NCBI GenBank assembly: GCA_017415945.1
Contig: JAFQDR010000271.1
Span: 1-11,576 of the forward strand
DNA: 11,576 bases
Direction of reading: 5' to 3'
Source: Oscillospiraceae bacterium
GTDB lineage: Bacteria; Bacillota_A; Clostridia; Oscillospirales; Oscillospiraceae
In this document: one piece after another, positions 1 through 5,598 of the stretch
How positions within the stretch are numbered: the first letter of the stretch is position 1
How the letters are laid out: the number at the start of each line of letters is the position of its first letter
Notes under the pieces: generated by a model
The model's input: only the letters and a program-made list of their open reading frames with translations
The model's database searches: none
What the model was told of the DNA's origin: nothing
Made by a program: the position numbers and the translations under genes

Positions 1-193
1 ATGCGTCAAGCCAGGTGTCGTTTACACTTTCTTCGGCATCTTCGCGGTTATAAAGGATGTTGTATGCTATGTAGTTGCAGTAATCGCCGTATTTGTCTGC
101 GGTTTCGCTGATGGCAGACTCTGACCGTTCCCAGTACAGTTCCACGATCCGGTCATCCGGCAGACCAGTCTGCTTTTGATTCGCTCGTCCCAA
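1..193 (-). CDS. RNA polymerase sigma factor, sigma-70 family (N-terminal part, runs off left edge)
   Basis: The first 64 codons of a minus-strand gene are visible. Residues 15-64 read as the start of sigma region 2: a DRIVELYWERSESAI segment, then DKYGDYCNYIAYNIL and NREDAEESVNDTWLDA, the helix pattern of ECF-like sigma factors of Clostridia. Region 2.2 and beyond, and region 4, lie outside the window. The TTG at 193 is preferred because a GGGAGG ribosome binding site lies at 202-207 with 8-base spacing. The frame stays open upstream to an ATG at 241, which would add 16 residues but has no good binding site. It lies 87 bases downstream of the DUF2812 gene on the same strand with no terminator between, so read-through from the padR promoter is possible. 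Such sigma factors usually answer cell-surface stress together with an anti-sigma gene, which would lie off the left edge (inference). Confidence 0.8.
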   Translation of the reverse strand, partial: MGRANQKQTGLPDDRIVELYWERSESAISETADKYGDYCNYIAYNILYNREDAEESVNDTWLDA

Positions 194-201
194 TCTTTGC
201 A

Positions 202-207
202 CCTCCC
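202..207 (-). promoter_or_regulatory. Ribosome binding site deciding a TTG start
   Basis: GGGAGG on the minus strand lies 8 bases before the TTG at 193. It is the reason for choosing that start over the in-frame ATG at 241, which is preceded only by a weak GCGAG. Confidence 0.6.
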
Positions 208-280
208 TCAGCCAATATTGTAAGAGCTCTTCACCTATCATCTCGCAAAAAAAGAGGATTCATTGCATGAAAAGTGAAAA

Positions 281-883
281 TTATTCCTGTAAATCGTCCA
301 TTTTCTTTATTTTCCTGATCTGCTCCTGATATAACACCACAGGGATCAGCGAAAGCAGACCGAGGCCTCCGAACACGATAGAAGCAATCGGAGTCTGGAA
401 GAGGAACAGAATCCCCATGAGGAAGAACATCGTAGTATAGGTCAGCCATACATTCCGCCACTTTTTCAGAAAACCGATTCTGTCAGCCGCGGTGGTATGC
501 AGTTCAAACGGCTTGCCGTCGTTCTCTTTTTCCACGATCAGAAGTTCCTTGTTGTATGTTGTCCAGCTTGTTGTGATCTGACCGCCCGCTTCCGCCCATG
601 GACGCCAGCGTACTTTGCCGACAGAATAGCTCAGGTTGGCGTTCTTATACCAGACCTTGTATCCGCAGCCTTCCAGAAAGGCTTTGTAATCCTCGGCATT
701 CTTCTGCGATTTATCCGCAATAAATTCCACGGCATACTGATATCTGCCGGGATCACAGCTTTCAAACTCGTAGCTCATCTTGCCCGTCCGGATAAGTCTC
801 CATCCCTCTGATGCCATCCGATTCAGCCATTTTGCCTGTATTTCCGTGGATGCACCGAAAAAGCGATTGACTTTCTTAACCAT
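281..883 (-). CDS. DUF2812 domain membrane protein, 200 residues
   Basis: The N-terminal half matches the DUF2812 pattern: a leading helix with KWLNRMASEGWRL at 18-30, a YQYAVEF strand near 48-54, and FLEGCGYKVW at 69-78. A second soluble stretch reaches about residue 140. Two membrane helices follow (about 145-163 and 166-186), and a charged tail ends the protein. The DUF2812 part is predicted to face the cytoplasm. Its function is unknown; the family is commonly encoded next to PadR regulators. The AGGAGG ribosome binding site lies inside the last codons of padR, so the two genes are probably translationally coupled. The protein is much shorter than the other DUF2812 protein in this window (445 residues), which has five helices and an outward domain. 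The family call is firm; the role is not known. Confidence 0.85.
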   Translation of the reverse strand: MVKKVNRFFGASTEIQAKWLNRMASEGWRLIRTGKMSYEFESCDPGRYQYAVEFIADKSQKNAEDYKAFLEGCGYKVWYKNANLSYSVGKVRWRPWAEAGGQITTSWTTYNKELLIVEKENDGKPFELHTTAADRIGFLKKWRNVWLTYTTMFFLMGILFLFQTPIASIVFGGLGLLSLIPVVLYQEQIRKIKKMDDLQE

Positions 884-887
884 ACTC

Positions 888-1205
888 TTATCCTCCTATA
901 GTTTCTTCAGCAATTCGTGTTATTTCTTTCAGCCGCAGAAGCTCCTGTTCCGTAATCTGTCTGCCAAGATCAGTGATCCGGTATTCTTTTTTACGCACAT
1001 CCGAATCATCGTAAAGCGCAATCCAGCCTTTTTTGCACAGGCTGTCAATGGCTCCGTACAGCGAGCCTGCGCCGAGTAACAATCTTCCGTTTGTTTTGTC
1101 TTCGATAAACTGCATAATGGCGTATCCATGCCTCGGTTCATATAAAGAAAGCAGCACGAAAAACGTCACTTCCGTCAGTGCACCGCTCTTTGCATTGTCA
1201 CGCAT
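888..1205 (-). CDS. PadR family transcriptional regulator
   Basis: A 105-residue winged-helix repressor of the PadR family. After ALTEVTFFVLLSLYE comes the family signature HGYAIMQFIE (about 27-36), then the recognition-helix region GAGSLYGAIDSLCKKGWI (about 45-62), and a wing ending in KKEYRITDLG. Length fits the short PadR subfamily, which has little C-terminal dimerisation helix. An AGGAG site lies 7 bases before the ATG. The gene is first in a padR-DUF2812 operon. Two inverted repeats around its promoter suggest that it represses itself and the DUF2812 gene; the inducer is unknown. PadR/DUF2812 pairs often respond to envelope stress or drugs, but nothing here shows which. Confidence 0.92.
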   Translation of the reverse strand: MRDNAKSGALTEVTFFVLLSLYEPRHGYAIMQFIEDKTNGRLLLGAGSLYGAIDSLCKKGWIALYDDSDVRKKEYRITDLGRQITEQELLRLKEITRIAEETIGG

Positions 1206-1220
1206 ACTGTCACTCCTATC

Positions 1221-1262
1221 TATTACGGTTACTGTAATAATATTATATCACTAAACGTAATA
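1221..1262 (-). promoter_or_regulatory. Two operator-like dyads at the padR promoter
   Basis: TATTAC-N7-GTAATA at 1221-1239 is a perfect dyad covering the expected transcription start, just before the ribosome binding site. TATCAC-N5-GTAATA at 1246-1262 (one arm mismatch) lies within the promoter spacer and the edge of the -10. Shared half-sites and their placement suggest PadR binding and steric self-repression. The dyads are seen directly; the binding protein is inferred. Confidence 0.65.
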
Positions 1263-1270
1263 GTTGTCAA
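1242..1270 (-). promoter_or_regulatory. Consensus promoter of the padR-DUF2812 operon
   Basis: On the minus strand TTGACA (1270-1265), a 17-base spacer and TATAAT (1247-1242) form a perfect housekeeping-sigma promoter. Transcription should begin near 1235, about 30 bases before the padR ATG. Confidence 0.88.
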
Positions 1271-1381
1271 GAAGGAGAAGAGATATCAAAGCAACAAAAC
1301 TCTATGATTTTGAAATATCTATTTTTCAGTTGCTTTGCAAATCATAATCACTGGCTTGGACGGGGTGTTTATTTGCTATTA
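1271..1381. other. Intergenic stretch with a 9-base inverted repeat
   Basis: No gene is visible here. CAAAGCAAC at 1287-1295 is mirrored by GTTGCTTTG at 1329-1337, with 33 bases between. It is not followed by a T-tract on either strand and is not next to a gene end, so it is not a convincing terminator. It may be debris of the decayed gene to its right. Confidence 0.3.
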
Positions 1382-1753
1382 TCAAAAACCTCCGAAGTTA
1401 AAAACTCGGAGGAATTTTACGTTTGCGTTTTGGGTTCTATCTAATAGTATAATATGTTCTTTCCACATTTTTCTGATATAATACTTCACTGTGTCCACCG
1501 ACACGCCAATTGCATCATCCTTCTGTGTTTGCGAGATCTTTGCATTTACTTGAATAGCGGAGAGGATTTGTTCTTCACCCGTTGCCTCTTGGATAGCTTG
1601 GGTAGTCGTTTGGGTAGCTTGGGTAGTGTCAGTGCCTTTGTGCTTTAGCTTTCTTTCACAAATATTGTTCTTCTGGACGAGAATAACAGACTGATCGTTT
1701 TCTGAATAAAGCGGAGAATCAAGATCCTGTTCCTTCATATCCGCACAGATAAC
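1382..1753 (-). pseudogene. 3' remnant of an ATP-binding protein with C-terminal winged helix (AlbA_2/AAA_4-like)
   Basis: An open frame on the minus strand encodes about 124 residues, in-frame from just after a TGA at 1754-1756. An ATG at 1738 exists but no ribosome binding site precedes it. The sequence reads as the tail of the large family of 'ATP-binding protein/putative DNA-binding' genes: SPLYSENDQSVILVQKNNI, then a Thr-Gln-rich linker with repeated TTQ and ATQ units (roughly 37-52 counted from the ATG), then a winged-helix segment with GVSVDTVKYYIRKMWKEHII. The N-terminal nucleotide-binding part is missing, so this is taken as a degraded fragment rather than a working gene. The last codons overlap the terminator hairpin. 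It could instead be a small expressed HTH protein, but the absent start signals argue against that. Confidence 0.6.
1384..1412 (-). terminator. Intrinsic terminator overlapping the end of the remnant gene
   Basis: CCTCCGA (1389-1395) pairs with TCGGAGG (1406-1412) around a 10-base A-rich loop. Read on the minus strand the hairpin is followed at once by five T's (1388-1384). The stem encodes the last residues of the remnant frame. Confidence 0.75.
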
Positions 1754-1848
1754 TCATTGAGAAAGAGATAATTCTTTCCTATCCGCCCAATTCTGAATCG
1801 AATCTTTAGTTTTCTAAAATAATTTACAGTATATATAAATATTGTGTA
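1754..1848. other. AT-rich intergenic stretch between divergent units
   Basis: No gene is visible. The rise in A+T toward the right marks the promoter region of the plus-strand operon. The reading frame of the remnant gene to the left is closed here by TGA. Confidence 0.4.
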
Positions 1849-1877
1849 TTGATAACCCTGAATAACTATGCTATGAT
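1849..1877 (+). promoter_or_regulatory. Promoter of the HTH-ibrA-ibrB-citrate synthase operon
   Basis: TTGATA (1849-1854), a 17-base spacer and TATGAT (1872-1877) with an extended TGC before the -10. The leader to the first start codon is about 45 bases. It is the only convincing plus-strand promoter seen before the four-gene run. Confidence 0.65.
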
Positions 1878-1926
1878 AAATATAAAATATAGACAGTATG
1901 ATTAACCAGATTTTCAGAGGATGATT

Positions 1927-2160
1927 ATGATATTCAGCTATAAAAAACTGTGGAAGCTCCTAATTGACCGGGATATCAAACGTAAACAGTTATGTGTGAT
2001 GGCAGGAATCAGTTCCGCCACCCTTGCAAAGATGTCAAAGGGCGAAAGCGTAACGACCGATTCGCTGCTGAAAATATGTGTAACTTTGCACTGTGATATT
2101 TCTGATATAATGGAGATTACCGAGGAACCGCCTTCCGAGAGAGGACACGAAAAAGAGTAA
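1927..2160 (+). CDS. Small Xre/Cro-type HTH regulator
   Basis: A 77-residue protein made almost wholly of a Cro/C1-type helix-turn-helix (about residues 5-62), with KRKQLCVMAGISSATLAKMSKG as the HTH core and SLLKICVTLHCDISDIMEI as the closing helix. It belongs to the short Xre group common in Clostridia. The ATG at 1927 is chosen over the in-frame ATG at 1921 because the AGAGG at 1916-1920 sits 6 bases before it and touches the earlier one. It is the first gene of the operon and ends 2 bases before ibrA. It probably regulates this operon, though no clear operator was found. Confidence 0.88.
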   Translation: MIFSYKKLWKLLIDRDIKRKQLCVMAGISSATLAKMSKGESVTTDSLLKICVTLHCDISDIMEITEEPPSERGHEKE

Positions 2161-2162
2161 CC

Positions 2163-3485
2163 ATGTATATGACACGAGAATACACCGGACAGGATGTGTA
2201 TGCTGCTCTGCAGGAGAGACTGCGTTTCATTTTTGAAGAGTTTGACAACATCTTTGTCTCCTTTTCCGGTGGTAAAGACAGCGGTCTGCTGCTCAACCTG
2301 ACTCTGGATTTTCAGAAGAAATACTACCCACACAAGCGTATTGGTGTATTTCATCAGGACTTTGAAGCACAGTACACCGTAACAACCGAATATGTGGAAC
2401 GCACCTTCGAGCGTATCAAAAATGATGTTGAGCCGTATTGGGTCTGCCTGCCGATGGCAACAAGAACGGCACTCAGCAGTTATGAGATGTACTGGTATCC
2501 GTGGGATGACACCAAAGAAGAAGCCTGGTGTCGCCCGATGCCGAAGCATGAATTTGTCATCAACCTGCAGAACAACCCCATATCGACCTATCACTATCGG
2601 ATGCATCAGGAAGATCTCGCTAAGCAGTTCGGACGCTGGTATCGTATGTCGCATGGCAACAAGAAAACTGTTTGTCTACTTGGAATCCGTACCGATGAGT
2701 CCCTGCAGCGTTACAGCGGTATCCTAAATAAAAAGTATGGATACAAGGGTGAATGTTGGATCAGCAAACAATTTAAGGACGTTTGGGCCGCGTCCCCAAT
2801 TTACGATTGGTCGAACGGCGACGTATGGCACGCTAACTATCTGTTTGATTACGATTACAACAAGCTCTACGACTTATATTATATGGCCGGTCTGAAACCC
2901 GATCAGATGCGTGTGGCTTCCCCATTCAACGATTATGCCAAGGACAGCCTGAATTTGTACCGTGTAATTGATCCCGAGATGTGGTCGAAGCTGGTTGGTC
3001 GGGTTAGAGGTGCCAATTTCGGCTCTATCTACGGAAAGACAAAAGCACTCGGATATCGGAATCTTACCCTTCCCGAAGGACATACGTGGAAGTCCTACAC
3101 GATGTTCCTGCTCGATACACTTCCGGCAAGGCTACGCAATAACTATATAAAGAAGTTCAAGACCTCCATAGAATTCTGGCACACAACAGGTGGTGGCTTG
3201 GAAGAGCACGTAATCAAAGAACTGCTCGACCACGGGTACAATATCCGCCGCAACGGTGTATCCAATTACACCGTTATGCGTAATTCCCGTATCGTTTTTA
3301 TCGGTGACATTCCCGATCACACGGACGATATTAAATCATCAAAGGATATTCCCAGTTGGAAACGGATGTGTTATTGCATCCTAAAAAATGACCACACCTG
3401 CCGTTTTATGGGATTCGGACTTACCCGTGAACAGCAGAAAAGGGTTGATGTTCTGAAACGCAAATACAGTAAGGTAGGTGAATGA
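2163..3485 (+). CDS. ibrA: IbrA-like phosphoadenosine phosphosulfate reductase family protein (DUF3440)
   Basis: A 440-residue member of the PAPS reductase/ATP-pyrophosphatase superfamily. The PP-loop SGGKDS is at residues 35-40, after a strand FVSF, so ATP binding with release of pyrophosphate is expected. The remainder matches the DUF3440/IbrA type: the substrate region LLGIRTDESLQRYSG (about 171-185), SPIYDWSNGDVW (about 212-223), and a C-terminal SWKRMCYCILKNDHTCRFMG stretch (about 398-417) with three cysteines. Real PAPS reductases are shorter and reduce sulfate; this group does not work in sulfate assimilation as far as known. In E. coli IbrA acts with IbrB to switch on immunoglobulin-binding surface proteins by an unknown route. 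It lies 2 bases after the HTH gene, and ibrB begins directly at its stop. Family call is firm; the reaction is unknown. Confidence 0.88.
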   Translation: MYMTREYTGQDVYAALQERLRFIFEEFDNIFVSFSGGKDSGLLLNLTLDFQKKYYPHKRIGVFHQDFEAQYTVTTEYVERTFERIKNDVEPYWVCLPMATRTALSSYEMYWYPWDDTKEEAWCRPMPKHEFVINLQNNPISTYHYRMHQEDLAKQFGRWYRMSHGNKKTVCLLGIRTDESLQRYSGILNKKYGYKGECWISKQFKDVWAASPIYDWSNGDVWHANYLFDYDYNKLYDLYYMAGLKPDQMRVASPFNDYAKDSLNLYRVIDPEMWSKLVGRVRGANFGSIYGKTKALGYRNLTLPEGHTWKSYTMFLLDTLPARLRNNYIKKFKTSIEFWHTTGGGLEEHVIKELLDHGYNIRRNGVSNYTVMRNSRIVFIGDIPDHTDDIKSSKDIPSWKRMCYCILKNDHTCRFMGFGLTREQQKRVDVLKRKYSKVGE

Positions 3486-3486
3486 A

Positions 3487-4080
3487 ATGGCTTTTCAAAG
3501 TCCTGTATATAACGTAATTGCCGTACCGATTGAAAAGATCGTACCGAATACATACAATCCAAATGCAGTTGCACCACCCGAAATGAAGCTACTCTATGAC
3601 AGCATCAAAGAAGACGGCTACACAATGCCCATCGTATGCTATTATGTGAAAGAAAAAGATATTTATGTCATCGTGGACGGCTTCCACCGTTACCGTGTTA
3701 TGCTTGACTACCCCGATATCCGCGAACGCGAGAACGGTATGCTGCCTGTTTCGGTCATCAATAAAAGCCTCGATAACCGTATGGCATCCACCATTCGTCA
3801 CAACCGTGCTCGCGGTTCGCACGACGTAGATCTGATGAGCAACATTGTCAAGGAACTTCACGAGTTGGGACGTTCCGATGCGTGGATCTCCAAACATCTC
3901 GGGATGGACAAGGATGAAATACTCCGTCTTAAGCAGATCACAGGTCTCGCTACATTATTCAAAGATGTGAAATTCGGTGAGGCTTGGCGTCCGGTTGAGG
4001 ATGATCTATACGAGCCGGAACCCCGTGCAGACTGTGCTGAACTGGAATCCGAAGAATCGGAAGAACTGCTTCCGATATAA
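3487..4080 (+). CDS. ibrB: IbrB-like ParB N-terminal domain protein
   Basis: A 197-residue protein with a ParB/Srx-fold domain over about residues 10-110: VPIEKIVPNTYNPN at 13-26, the nucleotide-contact motif VDGFHRYR at 63-70, and IRHNRARGSH at 103-112, equivalent to the ParB box II. A following HTH-like segment runs about 127-153 (GRSDAWISKHLGMDKDEILRLKQ). The tail is acidic, rich in Glu. It is shorter than chromosome-partition ParB and lacks the C-terminal dimer domain. The ATG at 3487 is preferred to a GTG at 3478: the AGGTG at 3476-3480 gives 6-base spacing to the ATG but overlaps the GTG. The start follows the ibrA stop by one base, so the pair is coupled. IbrB homologues work with IbrA as regulators; whether this one binds DNA or CTP is not known. 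Confidence 0.87.
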   Translation: MAFQSPVYNVIAVPIEKIVPNTYNPNAVAPPEMKLLYDSIKEDGYTMPIVCYYVKEKDIYVIVDGFHRYRVMLDYPDIRERENGMLPVSVINKSLDNRMASTIRHNRARGSHDVDLMSNIVKELHELGRSDAWISKHLGMDKDEILRLKQITGLATLFKDVKFGEAWRPVEDDLYEPEPRADCAELESEESEELLPI

Positions 4081-4130
4081 TGCTGCACAGAACTTTTTAG
4101 CAATGTTAATCGTCTATATGTTAATTATTC

Positions 4131-4137
4131 AGGAGGT
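4131..4137 (+). promoter_or_regulatory. Ribosome binding site deciding the TTG start of citrate synthase
   Basis: AGGAGGT lies 8 bases before the TTG at 4146. No ATG or GTG is suitably placed, so this site fixes the start. Confidence 0.75.
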
Positions 4138-4145
4138 ATTTTTAT

Positions 4146-5504
4146 TTGAAGAACAATTTTGAGATTACCCAGTATGTAAAGGAACTGGCTGCCTTATCAA
4201 GCCGCAATAATCATATTCAGCCGGAAATGTATCCGGAGCATCATGTTATGCGCGGACTGCGTGATCTGAACGGCAACGGCGTTGTAACGGGCTTGACGGA
4301 AATATCCCACATAAAAGCCAAGGAAAAAGGAAGCGACGGTCAGGATATTCCCTGCGAAGGTGAACTCTATTATCGTGGCTACAATGTAAAAGATCTGGTT
4401 GCAGGATTCCTCAAAAGTGACAGATTCGGTTTTGAAGAAACCGTCTATCTGCTGCTTTTCTCCGAACTTCCAAACAAGGAACAGCTGAACAGATTCCGCA
4501 CTGAACTGGCTGATAACCGGAATCTGCCCAAATCTTTTGTCAGAGATATGATAATGAAAGCCACAAGCAGTGACATGATGAATATTTTGGCTCGCTGTGT
4601 GCTGGCACTGTACGCATATGACGAAAACCCCGATGATACTTCGGTAGAAAACGTACTGCGTCAGAGCCTTTCTCTGATCTCCGTTTTTCCGTTGTTGGCT
4701 GTTTACGGCTATCAATCCTATCAGCACTATACCCACGGACAAAGTCTCAGCATTCATATGCCGCAAAATGAATTATCTGCAGCCGAGAATATTTTGCATT
4801 TACTTCGCGGTGCCGGTAATTACACACACCTGGAAGCTAAGGTTCTGGATTTGGCATTGGTTCTTCACGCAGAACACGGCGGCGGTAATAACTCCTCCTT
4901 TACCACCCACGTAGTTACCTCATCCGGAACCGACACTTATTCTGCTATTGCAGCGGCACTCGGTTCACTGAAAGGTCCTCGCCACGGTGGTGCCAATATC
5001 AAGGTCGTGCAGATGTTTGATGATATGAAGTCTTCGATCGACACAACAAACGAGTCAGAAGTGGCTGCTTATCTGATGAAGCTCCTTAATAAAGAAGCTT
5101 TTGACAGAAACGGATTGATCTACGGTATGGGACATGCAGTATATTCCAAATCCGACCCAAGAGCAGACATACTGAAAGTATGTGCAAAAGATCTTTCCGC
5201 CGAAAAAGGCTGCGAAGAGGACTTCCGGTTGTATGAAACGGTTGCGCGTCTTGCACCGCAGATAATAGGTGAGAAGCGGAAGATTTACAAGGGTGTCAGT
5301 GCCAATGTGGACTTTTACTCCGGCTTGATCTACAAAATGCTTGAACTTCCTTATGAATTATACACCCCCATTTTTGCAATCTCCCGCATTGCCGGTTGGT
5401 GCGCACATAGAATCGAAGAAATCCAGAACAACGGAAAGATCATCCGCCCGGCTTATGTCAATGTCAAAGAAAAGCAGAATTATGTAAATATTGAAGACAG
5501 ATGA
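4146..5504 (+). CDS. Citrate synthase (Si-type; citrate/2-methylcitrate synthase family)
   Basis: A 452-residue citrate synthase, which condenses oxaloacetate and acetyl-CoA (or propionyl-CoA in some relatives) in the cytoplasm. The catalytic residues are all present: His280 in GPRHGGAN, His330 in GMGHAVYSKSDPRA and Asp389 in NVDFYSG. The oxaloacetate-site segment LHAEHGGGNNSSF is at 240-252, and GELYYRGYNVKDL is at 72-84. There is an N-terminal extension of about 60 residues, typical of the clostridial branch. In fermenting anaerobes this enzyme mainly feeds 2-oxoglutarate and glutamate. Substrate choice between oxaloacetate with acetyl- or propionyl-CoA cannot be read from the sequence. The TTG start rests on AGGAGGT at 4131-4137. 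It follows ibrB by 65 bases without a terminator or clear promoter, so it may be transcribed with the regulators. No aconitase or isocitrate dehydrogenase gene is near. Confidence 0.93.
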   Translation: MKNNFEITQYVKELAALSSRNNHIQPEMYPEHHVMRGLRDLNGNGVVTGLTEISHIKAKEKGSDGQDIPCEGELYYRGYNVKDLVAGFLKSDRFGFEETVYLLLFSELPNKEQLNRFRTELADNRNLPKSFVRDMIMKATSSDMMNILARCVLALYAYDENPDDTSVENVLRQSLSLISVFPLLAVYGYQSYQHYTHGQSLSIHMPQNELSAAENILHLLRGAGNYTHLEAKVLDLALVLHAEHGGGNNSSFTTHVVTSSGTDTYSAIAAALGSLKGPRHGGANIKVVQMFDDMKSSIDTTNESEVAAYLMKLLNKEAFDRNGLIYGMGHAVYSKSDPRADILKVCAKDLSAEKGCEEDFRLYETVARLAPQIIGEKRKIYKGVSANVDFYSGLIYKMLELPYELYTPIFAISRIAGWCAHRIEEIQNNGKIIRPAYVNVKEKQNYVNIEDR

Positions 5505-5555
5505 TATCAACCGTATCAGATGAAGCAAACAAATAGATCTAACTGAACAACAATG

Positions 5556-5582
5556 AAGGCGTCGCATTTCTGCGACGCCTTT
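5556..5582. terminator. Terminator shared by the convergent citrate synthase and 602-residue membrane protein genes
   Basis: AAGGCGTCGCA (5556-5566), loop TTTC, TGCGACGCCTT (5571-5581): an 11-base perfect stem. The T-tract is short on both strands. On the minus strand the loop is GAAA, a stable tetraloop. It sits between the two converging gene ends and can serve both. Confidence 0.8.
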
Positions 5583-5598
5583 CTCATACTTAATTGAC

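Noticed and set aside
497..1079. Plus-strand open frames opposite the first DUF2812/padR pair
   Set aside because: Antisense shadows of two genes with clear family signatures and coupled translation.
1560..1640. Repeated GGGTAG/CTTGGGTAG units that could suggest a short tandem array
   Set aside because: They encode the Thr-Gln-rich linker of the ATP-binding protein remnant on the minus strand; such TTQ/ATQ linkers are normal for that family. Units are too short and too few for CRISPR.
1938..2654. 238-codon minus-strand open frame across the HTH and ibrA genes
   Set aside because: It is antisense to two well-supported plus-strand genes, shows no family pattern and has no ribosome binding site.
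3478..3480. GTG as start of the IbrB-like gene
   Set aside because: It lies inside the AGGTG that best serves as ribosome binding site for the ATG at 3487.
2163..4080. A Dnd or Ssp DNA phosphorothioation defence locus
   Set aside because: The PAPS-reductase-like protein is of the IbrA/DUF3440 type, and no cysteine desulfurase, DndD, DndE or restriction partner is present.
4197..4766. 189-codon minus-strand open frame inside citrate synthase
   Set aside because: Antisense shadow of a gene with all catalytic motifs.
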